From: Enterococcus ureilyticus
Lineage (GTDB): Bacteria > Bacillota > Bacilli > Lactobacillales > Enterococcaceae
Assembly (NCBI RefSeq): GCF_001730315.1
Contig: NZ_MIKC01000001.1
Span: 186,001 to 250,000, forward strand
Direction of reading: 5' to 3'
DNA: 64,000 nt
Translations under genes and position numbers: made by a program
Notes under the pieces: generated by a model
Told to the model about the DNA's origin: nothing
Database searches by the model: none
The model's input: only the letters and a program-made list of their open reading frames with translations
Shown: positions 1-9,328 of the stretch, one piece after another
How positions within the stretch are numbered: position 1 is the stretch's first letter
How the letters are laid out: each line of letters begins with the position of its first letter

Positions 1-1427
1 GCAAAAATGTTATTAAAAATGTCTTGTTGTTTTGCTTTATCGTTGGTTGTTGCATAATCATTTAATAAATTAGTCAGTTTTTCATCATTTGCCAAAACAC
101 CGTGCGTTCCTGCTTGGTTTTGAAATAATGAGTTCAAAAAATTATATGGAAGCAGCGCATCTGTATACGTTCGATAAAAAATCAAATCATATTTTTTAGT
201 TTTCCATAAAACATCATAATAGCTTTCTTTATCTAAAATCTGAATATTTAACTTAACACCAGCATTTTTAAGTTCGCTTTCAATAACTTCTGCCTTTTCT
301 TTCCATTCGGGAAATTCAGTTGTTTGTATAACTAAGGTAAATTGTAGCCTCTCATTTCCTTTCTCATAATAGTTATTTTGATTGAGCTTATAACCTTGGC
401 TTTCAAAAATTTGTTTTGCTTTATCTAAATCATACGAAGTATTGTGCTGATTTTCTTCCGTTACATATTGTATATTCTCACGAAATAATCCGGCTAACTT
501 TTTATCAGATAGCTCAGATTTGTTGATTGCTGCTTCTATCCCATTACGAATGGTGGCACTTAGCTGAGAATTATCTGGATTAAAGGCTAAAAAATGTGAC
601 ATCGTTCCAGTAAATTCATGAACATTGTATTTTTTATCTTTTTTTAAAGAGGAAATATCACTATCAGTAATATCCCCTAATGTCCCTCCAGCAATATCTA
701 TTTCACCACTTTTAAGTGCTAATGAGCGAGAGCTACCATCTTCAATTGTCTGAAATGTTACATTATAGTTGACTGGGGTTTCATGGTTAAAATATGGATT
801 GGCTTTCATTACCGTCTGTTCGTCTGAGCTTTCTTCCACGACAAAAGGTCCTGAACCAATTGCTTTTTTAAACTCTCCATCAATTTTCTGATTCTCTACC
901 GCATTTGGGCTCATAATTCTTAGTGGTCGTGTTTGACACAACTCTGAGAGAACTTGATTCGATACTTTCGTAAATAGCATCTCGACTGTATTTTCATCAA
1001 TTACCGTGATTTTTTCAAGATTTGTTAAAGTTTGTAATGAGGTTGTTTCATTGTTATATTTCGCGCGCTCAATCGTAAATTTCACAGCTTCAGCGTCTAC
1101 TTTACTTCCATCAGAGAACTTGCTATTCTTTTTTAAATGAAACGTATATTTTTTTCCATCCTCAGAAATAACCCACGATTCGGATAATCCAGCTTTGAAT
1201 TCACCTTTCCCTGCATATTCAATCAGTGGCTCATACACTGCTCCATATAATGCCATAGCTGCATCATAAGATGTGGCATCTAATAAATCTGCTTTCCCTT
1301 CATTGGATATAGCAACATTAACCGTTTTTAGTGCTTGATTGTCGATATTTTTATCAGTTATAGCCGTACAACCAACTAGACAGACTAATCCTAACAATAG
1401 ACCCATCATTTTAACTCTTTTCTTCAT
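1..1427 (-). CDS. ABC transporter substrate-binding lipoprotein, NikA/CntA-like (partial)
   Basis: Family 5 extracellular solute-binding protein, probably the lipid-anchored receptor of a nickel, metallophore or peptide importer. The visible 475 residues start with a lipoprotein signal (lipobox LVGC, Cys20), then the family 5 pattern of YEPLIEY near residue 70 and a TRPLRIMSPNA stretch that resembles NikA more than OppA. The C-terminus lies beyond base 1. The start codon overlaps the stop of the upstream methyltransferase gene in an ATGA, so the two are translationally coupled. A Fur-like box precedes the operon, which argues for iron or a metal-chelate as substrate. Substrate is inference. 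Confidence 0.8.
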   Translation of the reverse strand, partial: MKKRVKMMGLLLGLVCLVGCTAITDKNIDNQALKTVNVAISNEGKADLLDATSYDAAMALYGAVYEPLIEYAGKGEFKAGLSESWVISEDGKKYTFHLKKNSKFSDGSKVDAEAVKFTIERAKYNNETTSLQTLTNLEKITVIDENTVEMLFTKVSNQVLSELCQTRPLRIMSPNAVENQKIDGEFKKAIGSGPFVVEESSDEQTVMKANPYFNHETPVNYNVTFQTIEDGSSRSLALKSGEIDIAGGTLGDITDSDISSLKKDKKYNVHEFTGTMSHFLAFNPDNSQLSATIRNGIEAAINKSELSDKKLAGLFRENIQYVTEENQHNTSYDLDKAKQIFESQGYKLNQNNYYEKGNERLQFTLVIQTTEFPEWKEKAEVIESELKNAGVKLNIQILDKESYYDVLWKTKKYDLIFYRTYTDALLPYNFLNSLFQNQAGTHGVLANDEKLTNLLNDYATTNDKAKQQDIFNNIF

Positions 1428-2107
1428 TGCTTTTCTCCTTTTTTTGTAGCTTTAATCAAGTAAGAATTCTCACAAGATAAAATATAATCATCCACTGATA
1501 GGTAAAATTCTCTGTAATGTGTAACTTGATAGATTGGTTCTCTATATTCTTTTATCAATTCTACTGAAAAGCCTTGCTTTACAAGACTGTCTACAACTTC
1601 TGTCAACGTCTTGTTTTGCATTTTGGTTGCGCCATATTTATCTATTTTTTCCTTCATATAATGCACACTAGGATTTTTTGATTGGTCAGAAAATGAAGCA
1701 TAGTAAACACCTTCATCTTTTAAAACAGCTGATATTGTCTCGAAATGTGTATCTAAATCTTCGATTAAATATAAAACAGATGTACTAATTGCAGTATCAA
1801 ACTTTGTGTCTAAAGTTGTGACATCGTCTGTGTTGACATAATGGATTGGGTAGTCTGTCACTCGACTATTTGCTACTTCAATTGCTTTTTTTGCCAAGTC
1901 TACTCCATAAGCATTACTAAATGGAATTCGATCATGTAAATGCCGCAAAAAACCACCTTGATTACATCCAAAATCTAAAATAGTTCTATTCTGTATATCC
2001 TTTTTGTCAATCAAATCAATTACGTTTTGCCAACCATCATAGTGACTATTTTCCATTTCTTGATCTCCATGACTTCCCTCTTGCCACCAATTTTCATACA
2101 TTTTCAT
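1424..2107 (-). CDS. Class I SAM-dependent methyltransferase
   Basis: Soluble 227-residue methyltransferase. SAM-binding motif I is visible as ILDFGCNQGG (residues 43-52), with an acidic residue after the second strand (YGVDLAKKAIEVA) and an ISTSVLYLIED motif further on. The start ATG at 2107 has a strong GGGAGGAG site 8 bases upstream. It is the first gene of an operon with the binding lipoprotein (ATGA overlap). Its promoter region carries a Fur-like box. The methyl acceptor is unknown; a role in making or modifying a metal chelator is one reading, since staphylopine-type systems also pair small-molecule enzymes with a NikA-like receptor. No close family name is recognised. Confidence 0.8.
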   Translation of the reverse strand: MKMYENWWQEGSHGDQEMENSHYDGWQNVIDLIDKKDIQNRTILDFGCNQGGFLRHLHDRIPFSNAYGVDLAKKAIEVANSRVTDYPIHYVNTDDVTTLDTKFDTAISTSVLYLIEDLDTHFETISAVLKDEGVYYASFSDQSKNPSVHYMKEKIDKYGATKMQNKTLTEVVDSLVKQGFSVELIKEYREPIYQVTHYREFYLSVDDYILSCENSYLIKATKKGEKQ

Positions 2108-2129
2108 AAATACTACTCCTCCCTCAATC

Positions 2130-2148
2130 GAGAACGATTCTCATTATC
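2130..2148 (-). promoter_or_regulatory. Fur box upstream of methyltransferase/transporter operon
   Basis: Read on the minus strand, GATAATGAGAATCGTTCTC matches the classic 19-bp Fur consensus GATAATGATAATCATTATC at 16 of 19 positions. It ends 22 bases before the methyltransferase start codon, where bound Fur would block transcription or initiation. PerR and Zur boxes are related in shape, so the exact Fur-family member is not certain. Confidence 0.75.
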
Positions 2149-2595
2149 AATTATTGCATAATACAAATTTACTTTTAAGTCGTATTTTTCTGATTCGCTT
2201 ATTTTATAGAAAGATAAATTTCAGTACTCTATTCGTAATATCTGCCTATAATCTTTGTCATCCATTCATTTTTACATTCTAACCGCTCACCTTATTTCGA
2301 TTAAAGATAGGCAAATCGTAATGAATACGATTTGTTCCGGAAAAATATATCAGTTGTTCTAATCAAAGTCAAGTTTCTTTTATAGTACTGATTCATCCAG
2401 TGTACATTTGTATAGTACCCATAAATAATTACAGCACTTCTTTTTTTTAAGCTCAGAAAACTTATGTTATTAAGTTTAGATGAGTTTCTTACCAACATAT
2501 CTATATGATCTAGTATATCGAATGGAGTTTTATCACTAAAACTACTTCTTCCACACACAGTGAGAGTGTTTTTTTTTTCAATCACTAAAATGATT
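2149..2595. other. Gap without supported gene
   Basis: AT-rich. A minus-strand open frame of 94 codons (2301-2585) begins with GTG without a ribosome binding site, has no recognisable domain and no signal peptide, and is not counted as a gene. Confidence 0.4.
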
Positions 2596-2635
2596 AAAAA
2601 AAAGGGACAATAGTCAGAAAAACCTGATTATTGCC
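2596..2635 (-). terminator. Rho-independent terminator
   Basis: Minus strand: 11-bp stem (GCAATAATCAG pairing with CTGACTATTGT, with G-U wobble), 6-base loop, then eight T. It lies 275 bases past the stop of the lipoprotein gene at 2911-3363 and would end its transcript; between them (2636-2910) nothing else is seen. Confidence 0.7.
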
Positions 2636-2910
2636 TCTCACTATTTCTGAATGTCTTTGAGTTCGATTCATTCATTTTCTAATGAACGATTTTCTTATAG
2701 TTAAAATAAAAACATGAGGAAAATGAATAGCCGTGTAAATGGTAAATCAAAACGCCCCAAATCTGAAATAGAAAACTAATTCGCTCAAGTACATTTCCTG
2801 TAAAAAACTTGCAATGACTAATGATGATACAATCAACGCTTTAAGACTATTCTAACTTTAAGTAGTGTTTTATCAATCAATAGCCTTCTCTGTGAGGTGT
2901 TTGGATAACA

Positions 2911-3363
2911 TTACTCCTTGGTATCAAACAATACATGGATCAATTCGTCAAATTTCTTTGGCTTATCATTACTACCAGAACTCGTTTTCATTTCCCCACT
3001 TTTATATTTAACAATTAACGACCATTGATAGCCATCCATGATATGCTTATTCATATATCGCTCTTTCCAATGAGGAATGTCTACTTTGTCGATTTCTTTG
3101 AAAATCTCTTCAACATCGTTGATATCATAAATGTCAAACTCCTCCTCTGGAATCTCACTCATTTTCCTTGGCGCTCCTCCTTTAGTATAATCATTATTTA
3201 TAAATATTTTTTTGGTCCGTTCCTCCGTGTTCACTGTAATCGCTTTGACTATAATGCCAAAGCTAGAAGTTGTATACGAAATTTCTTTGATTTCTTCTTT
3301 TTTAGTACATCCTGATAGCAAGATAACTCCTACTATCATTACTAGATACCTATATTTTTTCAT
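2911..3363 (-). CDS. Small lipoprotein of unknown function
   Basis: 150 residues. Signal peptide with positively charged start, hydrophobic core and lipobox LSGC (Cys19), so predicted to be diacylglyceryl-anchored on the outer face of the membrane. The mature part is charged, rich in Lys, Glu and Ile, and ends with a segment (DGYQWSLIVKYKSGE) of the kind seen in small beta-sandwich exported proteins. No family recognised. The ATG follows GGGAG at 5-base spacing. It is 43 bases downstream of the serine hydrolase gene on the same strand, so co-transcription is possible. Confidence 0.7.
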   Translation of the reverse strand: MKKYRYLVMIVGVILLSGCTKKEEIKEISYTTSSFGIIVKAITVNTEERTKKIFINNDYTKGGAPRKMSEIPEEEFDIYDINDVEEIFKEIDKVDIPHWKERYMNKHIMDGYQWSLIVKYKSGEMKTSSGSNDKPKKFDELIHVLFDTKE

Positions 3364-3405
3364 TTGATCTCCCTCTCTGATCGTTTTTAGGGGATTTTTG
3401 TCTCA

Positions 3406-4700
3406 CTATGATTGTTCTAAACTAATTTTTTCCTCATTGAATGTGATATATGTTGGATTCTCATTTGGCAGAAAAATGATTCTTTCATCGATTTTTTCCG
3501 CTTTTAAGACAACATTTTCATCTTCATCCAAAAAAGAATTTAGCCTAAATTTATACTGAATATCATATCGTTTAAAGCAGTATAAAAATAACTGTTCACC
3601 TTCCAAAGCAACTTCTAATTCTTTATGAATCGAATGTGTAGAATCGTAGTAGTGATAGCTATTCGTTAGTTTTAATAAAATTTCTTTTGAAATACTTACT
3701 TTTTTTAAGGGTGTTATTAAAAAAGGATGGCCTAATAGATGTGCCACAGCTCTTTTAGTAATATTCGTGACTGGAATAATTTCTTGATTAGAAAGAAAAA
3801 CGACTACTATCTCTTCTTCACGACAAATTTTGATACTTGTAGCAAAACCATCTAAGTCCCCTTGATGTTGTATAACTTCCTTTTGTTCAATGGTCGTCAC
3901 GTCCCAGCCACATGCATAGCTTGCTTTATAAGCAGTCTCATAAATTTGATAGAGCGCTTCTGGGATTAACCGTTTGTCAATAATAGCTCTTCCCCATTTC
4001 GACAGGTCATTGGTTGTGGAATACATACCTGCCGCTCCTGTTGGAAACGACATATCTGTTTTTGCAGCTTGAATGTCCTCAACCCAAAATCCATAACTGT
4101 CAACCAGATTAGGCACAACATCAACATTATTCATACAACCTGCATCCTTCAACTCTAAAGGAATTAAAATATATTTTTTAAGTGCCTCATCATAACTTAA
4201 TTTTGTTACGCTCTCAATAATTTTTGTGATAATTAAATACCCTGTTGAAGAATACTCATAAGCAGTACCAGGAGTAAAATTCAACTCATCTTGATAAATT
4301 TCTTCAATAACATTACTTATATCTTGTGGTATCCTCATGTTTTTATCCCAATAATCAGACTTACTTGCAAAATCTGGAATTCCAGAGGAACAAGTTAGGC
4401 AATGATATAGTGTAACCGATTTATACTTTTCCAAAAGAGGAAGATATTTCTTTACTGAGTCATAGATATTTAATAAACCTTTATCATGTAAACAAAACAC
4501 TAGCATTGCGGTAAAAGCTTTTGTTAAAGAAGCAATCTTAAAGCGTTTTCTATCATCATGAGGTACATTCATTTCTATATTTGCTGATCCATAGCTGCTA
4601 TTATGTATAATGTTACCCTTATGCCAAATTAATAGATTTCTTTGTAAATAATTGTTTTTTCATAATAGTCAATAAATGTATGAAAGTGTTCATGGCTCAA
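3406..4700 (-). pseudogene. Beta-lactamase class C-like serine hydrolase, frameshifted
   Basis: Member of the class C beta-lactamase/PBP4* (serine hydrolase S12) family. Visible motifs: IASLTK with nucleophile Ser and general-base Lys, YEYSSTGYL in the place of Tyr-x-Asn, and IQHQGDLDG in the third-motif region. The long open frame (4572-3406) would start only 14 residues before the Ser, far too short for the family. Upstream, a TTG at 4700 with a GGAGGGG site opens a frame giving LSHEHFHTFIDYYEK. It breaks at an A6 run (4655-4660); with one more A it joins NNYLQRNLLIWHKG and the rest, making 431 residues. So either a 1-base deletion (true or sequencing error) or slippage at the A-run. Confidence 0.75.
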
Positions 4701-4713
4701 TTTTGTCCCCTCC

Positions 4714-4981
4714 ATTTCGTTCTTTTTTGATAGGTTGTTTCAAAAAAATCTTTATCATTTAAAGAAATTTAATATGTTTAGAAAAAAAGAAACCTTATGA
4801 GAGGCTCCTGTCTCTTTATCTTTATAACGCTTTGGCAGTAATTTTTAAAGGGAGATTCTTTTTGCTTCTTTCGTTTATCTACTAGCACTTCAAGGTTTTG
4901 TTCAGACATAAAATAAAAAAGAATGTTAGTAAATTATCTTCACTTCATTCAACAAAACGTCTGACGAACATACTACCATCT
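4714..4981. other. Gap without supported gene
   Basis: AT-rich stretch upstream of the serine hydrolase. I see no coding frame with a ribosome binding site and no repeat. Together with the terminator at 4982-5015 it separates two minus-strand units. Confidence 0.4.
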
Positions 4982-5015
4982 AAAAAAAGTGCCAGAAATA
5001 TAATTCCGACACTTT
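4982..5015 (-). terminator. Rho-independent terminator after phnA-like gene
   Basis: Minus strand: AAAGTGTCGGAA pairs with TTCTGGCACTTT (two G-U wobbles), then seven T. It lies 38 bases past the stop of the PhnA/YjdM gene. Confidence 0.85.
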
Positions 5016-5052
5016 ATAAAAATGAGCAATTTGCATTAACTTCGCGTATCTT

Positions 5053-5397
5053 TTAATTCTTTTTCACAAACTCAGATTTTAACTTCATCGGACCAAACCC
5101 ATCGACTTTACAATCGATATTATGACCATCTGCCGCATCAAGCACTAAACGAATGCCTTTAACCTTGGTTCCTTGTTTGATCGCACCACTTGCCCCTTTG
5201 ACTTTTAAATCTTTGATAACTGTCACATTATCACCATCAGCTAACACATTGCCATTTGAATCTTTGATGACAGCCGTTGTGTCTTCTGTAGCATCTGTTG
5301 GTGACCATTCGTGTCCGCACTCAGGACAAATCATCATGCCGCGATCCTCGTAAGTGTATGTTGAGCCACATTCAGGGCAACTTGGTAAATTTTCCAT
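5053..5397 (-). CDS. yjdM: PhnA/YjdM family zinc-ribbon protein
   Basis: Small conserved bacterial protein once tied to alkylphosphonate use; its biochemical role is not settled. The N-terminus is a zinc ribbon with CPEC (residues 7-10) and CPEC (24-27). The rest is the strongly conserved YjdM domain, with [21 protein letters not shown] followed by the C-terminal [15 protein letters not shown]. The ATG at 5397 gives 114 residues and matches the usual family start; an in-frame ATG at 5418 would add seven residues, and the AAGGAG between the two is 12 bases from the inner start, so the start is not fully certain. Single-gene unit with its own terminator. Confidence 0.9.
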   Translation of the reverse strand: MENLPSCPECGSTYTYEDRGMMICPECGHEWSPTDATEDTTAVIKDSNGNVLADGDNVTVIKDLKVKGASGAIKQGTKVKGIRLVLDAADGHNIDCKVDGFGPMKLKSEFVKKN

Positions 5398-5514
5398 TTT
5401 GCTTAAACTCTCCTTCATTATCGTTCTCTTTTAAAATGTTATCACTTCATTTTATCCTACTTCTAAACGAAAGAAAAGAATTATTATATTTACAAATAGT
5501 AAGGTAAATCAGCA

Positions 5515-6357
5515 CTATCTACTTTCTTTCCCTTGTTCTACATAAGAAAGATCATTTACACTATCGATTGTGTATTTCCCATCTTTATACGTTACTTTTG
5601 AGACACTCGCATTTTTCAATCCACCATCTGGTAGGTCTGCATTTGCATCTAATTCACCTAACAAGGTAATAATACTCATTCCGTGAGACACGACCAAGAC
5701 ATTATTTGCGCCTTCTTTTTCAGCATCCTTCACAATATCATCTAATCCAGCTGTTAGACGAGCGACGATTGTTTTACTATCTTCTGCTGGCCAGTTGACA
5801 CCTTCTTCAACATTTTTATTATCTAAGTCAGATAATACATCAGCAAATTCAATGATTCCTTTATAGAAACCAACTTCTTTCATCCATTCATCATATTCTT
5901 CATAGGTCTTGCCTTGTTCTTTTGCTACTGCTGTCAGCATCTCTTCATTCATCAGGCCTTCATAGGTGCCAAAATTATACTCTCTTAAACGTTTGTCTTT
6001 TGTCATTTCCTTTGTTAACTTTTCTTGTCCATTATTTTTCAAGACTAATTCACCCGTTTCAATTGCTCTGCCACTGTCACTCGTCACTACTTTATCAAAT
6101 TTAACATCCGACAGCCCTTTACCTAATTGTTCAGCTACTTCAACGCCAGCTGGTGTCAGCGGTGCATCGATCCATCCTTGAGAACGGTCGACAGTATTCA
6201 ACATCGTTTTACCATGACGAGCAAGGTAGATCACTACTTCTGAATTATCCTTTTCTTTTGTGTCAGCTTTCTTTTCTTCATTGGCGGCATTATTGCTGCA
6301 CCCCATTAAAACCATCGATAACATTGCTACACCAACAACTATCTTTTTCAATTTCAT
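5515..6357 (-). CDS. Histidine phosphatase superfamily lipoprotein
   Basis: 280 residues. Lipoprotein signal with lipobox LMGC (Cys20), a linker rich in Lys/Glu, then a phosphoglycerate-mutase-like histidine phosphatase domain. The catalytic RHGKT motif is at residues 47-51 (phospho-accepting His48) and the second His lies in VVSHGMS near residue 225. The protein should sit outside the membrane, so a phosphomonoesterase acting on an external substrate is more likely than a glycolytic role. Substrate unknown. GGAGGAG precedes the ATG. Single gene. Confidence 0.85.
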   Translation of the reverse strand: MKLKKIVVGVAMLSMVLMGCSNNAANEEKKADTKEKDNSEVVIYLARHGKTMLNTVDRSQGWIDAPLTPAGVEVAEQLGKGLSDVKFDKVVTSDSGRAIETGELVLKNNGQEKLTKEMTKDKRLREYNFGTYEGLMNEEMLTAVAKEQGKTYEEYDEWMKEVGFYKGIIEFADVLSDLDNKNVEEGVNWPAEDSKTIVARLTAGLDDIVKDAEKEGANNVLVVSHGMSIITLLGELDANADLPDGGLKNASVSKVTYKDGKYTIDSVNDLSYVEQGKESR

Positions 6358-6430
6358 AACACTTTCTCCTCCACACTATTCCTTATTTTTAGTTAAATAA
6401 TATTGGGATCATTTGATTAACAGAAAAAAG

Positions 6431-6477
6431 AAAAAACCTAACTATACCAAATAAAACTAGTTGGTATAATCAGGTTT
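6431..6477 (-). terminator. Rho-independent terminator after nrnA
   Basis: Minus strand: AAACCTGATTATACCAA pairs with TTGGTATAGTTAGGTTT across a 10-base loop (two wobble pairs), followed by T-rich sequence. Lies about 85 bases after the nrnA stop. Confidence 0.85.
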
Positions 6478-6560
6478 AGCTTGTCTAAGACAATCACTAT
6501 CCACTATTTAACTGATTTTAGTATAACGGATGTCATTCTAAATGTAAATGCTTTCAGTTG

Positions 6561-7511
6561 TTATTTTTTATATTCTTTGCATAACAGTTGAATCTCATTG
6601 TAGATTTCATCGACTTCTGTTTGATTTTTAGCATTAGCACCACTAGCCAGAGGATGTCCGCCCCCATGATGTTTTTTTGCTAACTCATTGATCACTGGTC
6701 CTTTTGAACGTAAACGAACACGATAATACCCTTCTGGTTGCTCTACAAAAATCCCCCATGCTAAAACCTCGTCGATCACTCCAGGTAAAGAAACGATCGC
6801 AGCTGTTTCTGAATCTACGATGCCATATTCAGTAAGTAAAGATTGCGGCAACATCACCATAGCAGCGCCATGCTCATCTACTTCAATATTTTGATATACA
6901 TATCCAGCTAATTTGGCAACACTCATTGGGATTTGTTCTAATTCACGATTCAGTTCAGCTGCGTTAAATTCATATGTCATCAGTTTGGCTGCTATCTCTA
7001 AAGTATGAGGCGTGGTTGACGGGTATAAAAATCTACCCGTGTCACCAATAATTCCAGCATACAGCAAACGAGCTGCATTATTATTCATGCTCAATTCCTC
7101 TTGATGAAGATGATAAAAATCAGCTATGATTTCACTACAGCTACTTGCTTTTGGATTGACCCAGACTAAATCTCCATAGGGATCATCGTTAGGATGATGA
7201 TCAATTTTAATCAATTCAGCACCTAATTGGTAACGATTATCACTGATTCTAGGTGAATTCGCAGTATCCGTGACAATAACTAACGCATTTTGATACATTT
7301 CATCCGATACATCATCCATCTCTGCTAAAAACTCTAACCCTTCAACAGGTCCTCCAGCTTGATATACTTGCTTGTCAGGAAAACTTGCTCTCAAAATTTC
7401 TGCCAGTCCAACTTGTGATCCAATTGCATCTGGATCTGGTCGTTGATGGCGATGAATGATGATTGTTTGGTAGGCTTTGATTTTTTCTAAAATGTCTTTT
7501 ACGACGTTCAT
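6561..7511 (-). CDS. nrnA: Bifunctional oligoribonuclease/pAp phosphatase NrnA
   Basis: DHH-DHHA1 phosphoesterase of 316 residues that degrades nano-RNAs and dephosphorylates pAp in the cytosol. Metal-binding motifs: HRHQRPDPDAIGS (20-32), DTANS, and the signature DHHPND. The C-terminal DHHA1 domain carries HHGGGHPLASGA for substrate binding. The ATG at 7511 has GGAGG 8 bases upstream; the longer open frame upstream is not used. It follows the YtoI-type regulator gene by 11 bases, the same pairing as ytqI-ytoI of Bacillus, so the two form an operon. Confidence 0.92.
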   Translation of the reverse strand: MNVVKDILEKIKAYQTIIIHRHQRPDPDAIGSQVGLAEILRASFPDKQVYQAGGPVEGLEFLAEMDDVSDEMYQNALVIVTDTANSPRISDNRYQLGAELIKIDHHPNDDPYGDLVWVNPKASSCSEIIADFYHLHQEELSMNNNAARLLYAGIIGDTGRFLYPSTTPHTLEIAAKLMTYEFNAAELNRELEQIPMSVAKLAGYVYQNIEVDEHGAAMVMLPQSLLTEYGIVDSETAAIVSLPGVIDEVLAWGIFVEQPEGYYRVRLRSKGPVINELAKKHHGGGHPLASGANAKNQTEVDEIYNEIQLLCKEYKK

Positions 7512-7522
7512 GTTATTTCCTC

Positions 7523-8845
7523 CTAAGTCCGTTCCATTACTTGGCAAACGACGATTGCTTTGGCAACCAACGCATTTTCCAAATAAATTTCAATATCTAG
7601 TTTGGCCGAGCGACGACCGATTTCTAAAACTCTTGGCCGGATATCTAATTCACTTTCCAATTGAATCAAACGCAAGTAATGCAAACTCATTTGCTCAATC
7701 AGTACATTTCTTCTTTGATTGGTGATCATCGTACGTTGGGTCACATTGGCGATAATCTCACTTAATACACCAAAAGAAATGGTTCCTACGCTATTGACCA
7801 TTTGCGGCGTAACCGAAAACTTAAATTGTGAGCCATCTGCTTTACCATTCTCTTCTATTGGCATTACTTCACCTGAGATTTGGTCAGAAATTGTATCTGC
7901 AATCTGTGGCTGACGTTGAACCAGTTGCATTGCCTTCATTACATCTTGTCTAGATACAAAACCAACTAAAGATAAATCATCTTCGACCACCGGCATCACT
8001 TCTAAACCATCCCAAATCATTTGATGGCTGACGCTAGCCACACTCATCATTTTTTTGACAACAATTGGATCTTTTGTCATCACTTTATCCATCGTTAAGG
8101 TTTCACTTTTCCCTAAAACATCTTTGGCCGTGACGATCCCAACTAAACGCAAGTTCTTATTCACTACTGGAAAACGTGAATGATGCGTCTTTTCAGAAAG
8201 TTTTTGGTAATCAGTAATTGTATTCGTTGAAAATAGATAATTGGTTTTTTCCAAGGTCGTATAAATATCGCTAACCAACATGATATCCTTTTTAATCAAT
8301 TGATCACTCAATGCCCGATTGATCATGGTTGCGACCGTAAATGTATCGTATGTTGTTCTTAAAACCGGCATTTCCAGTTCATCAGCTAAATCAGCTATTT
8401 CGCTTTCTGTTTCAAAACCACCCGTGATTAAGACTGCTGCACCATTTTCTAGTGCTAATTTTTGTACGCCTTGACGATTCCCCACAATCATTAATGAACC
8501 TGGTGTTATGTAACGCGTCATCGCTTTTTCAGTCATCGCACCGATCACAAACTTATTGAGAACTTTATCTAATCCTGCTGAGCCACCCAATATGTCACCT
8601 TCAATAATACGAACGACTTCCCCAAAGGTTAGTTTTTCAATATGTTTTTTTAATTTGCGCTCGATTCGAATTGTTCCAACGCGCTGAATCGTTGACACTA
8701 AGCCGATATTTTCAGCATCTTTAATTGCCCGATACGCTGTTCCTTCACTCACACCAAGATTTTTTGCAATGCTTCGAACTGAGATACGGTCCCCAATCGG
8801 TAATCCTTCAATGTATTTTAATATTTGATCATGTTTCGTAGCCAT
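7523..8845 (-). CDS. ytoI: YtoI-type protein: HTH, DRTGG, CBS pair, hotdog
   Basis: 440 residues with four visible parts: an N-terminal winged helix-turn-helix (about 1-65), a DRTGG domain (about 75-185), a CBS domain pair (about 195-310, with SRFPVVNKNLRLVGIVTAKD and MPVVEDDLSLVGFVSRQD), and a C-terminal hotdog-fold domain (about 330-440). The set matches Bacillus YtoI, a predicted nucleotide-sensing transcription factor. CBS domains usually bind adenine nucleotides, which fits its operon partner NrnA, an enzyme that removes pAp and nano-RNA. Target genes unknown. GGAGG precedes the ATG. A truncated copy of the 120-bp repeat family lies immediately upstream of the ribosome binding site. Confidence 0.85.
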   Translation of the reverse strand: MATKHDQILKYIEGLPIGDRISVRSIAKNLGVSEGTAYRAIKDAENIGLVSTIQRVGTIRIERKLKKHIEKLTFGEVVRIIEGDILGGSAGLDKVLNKFVIGAMTEKAMTRYITPGSLMIVGNRQGVQKLALENGAAVLITGGFETESEIADLADELEMPVLRTTYDTFTVATMINRALSDQLIKKDIMLVSDIYTTLEKTNYLFSTNTITDYQKLSEKTHHSRFPVVNKNLRLVGIVTAKDVLGKSETLTMDKVMTKDPIVVKKMMSVASVSHQMIWDGLEVMPVVEDDLSLVGFVSRQDVMKAMQLVQRQPQIADTISDQISGEVMPIEENGKADGSQFKFSVTPQMVNSVGTISFGVLSEIIANVTQRTMITNQRRNVLIEQMSLHYLRLIQLESELDIRPRVLEIGRRSAKLDIEIYLENALVAKAIVVCQVMERT

Positions 8846-8861
8846 AATATCCTCCTTGTTT

Positions 8862-8920
8862 TAAAAGCGTAATGGGCTCTGTAGGAAAAATCGATTGTCA
8901 TGCTTTTTATTTTCAACATA
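8862..8920 (-). repeat. Truncated copy of the 120-bp upstream repeat (ytoI)
   Basis: Minus strand: the 3-prime part of the repeat is recognisable (AAAAAGCATGACAATCGATT, then CCCATTACGCTTTT) and ends 17 bases before the ytoI start. Compare the CCCACTACGCTTTT end of the citZ copy. The 5-prime hairpins are missing. Confidence 0.55.
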
Positions 8921-9259
8921 TAGACTTTTTTTTTTTTCTAAGACTTTTAGAGTATCGTCTCTAACCCGAGCAACTAGATATTTAAAAAACGTAATGCGTT
9001 TCTGTAGCGCCATTCTGTTTTAATTCATTGAAAATCATTACTAAGACAGCTTTAGCATTCTTGTTGATTGACTTCACTTAAAAAGTATAACAAAAAATTA
9101 GTTATTTTAGTACAGTTATTCTTCTTCTATTGTAACAGAAGTTAAAAATAAACGAAGCAACTTTTTCTTATAGGAAATGATCTTTTTTTAAATTGGATTA
9201 AGCCAGTGCTATATTCCAAATATAAAGATAGTATTTCCGACTAGTTTTTTCTCATTTTA
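8921..9259. other. Gap between divergent ytoI and MFS gene
   Basis: AT-rich spacer. A second short match to the repeat end (AACGTAATGCGTTTCTGTAG) is at about 8988-9007. No coding frame with a ribosome binding site seen. Confidence 0.4.
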
Positions 9260-9289
9260 CTGACATTTTTTTTAAAAAAGGAGTATGAT
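9260..9289 (+). promoter_or_regulatory. Probable promoter of the MFS exporter gene
   Basis: CTGACA (9260-9265), 18-base spacer, TATGAT (9284-9289). The coding start is 40 bases downstream with AAGGAG in between. The spacer contains a T8 run followed by A6, giving a strongly bent stretch. Confidence 0.5.
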
Positions 9290-9328
9290 AATAGCGGATT
9301 ATTTACATTTTTTTAAGGAGATGAGTGG

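Noticed and set aside
2301-2585. 94-codon minus-strand open frame
   Set aside because: GTG start without ribosome binding site, no domain, Asn/Tyr/Phe-rich composition as expected of AT-rich spacer DNA.
3025-3315. Plus-strand open frame inside the lipoprotein gene
   Set aside because: Antisense shadow of the lipoprotein gene, which has a clear signal peptide and ribosome binding site.
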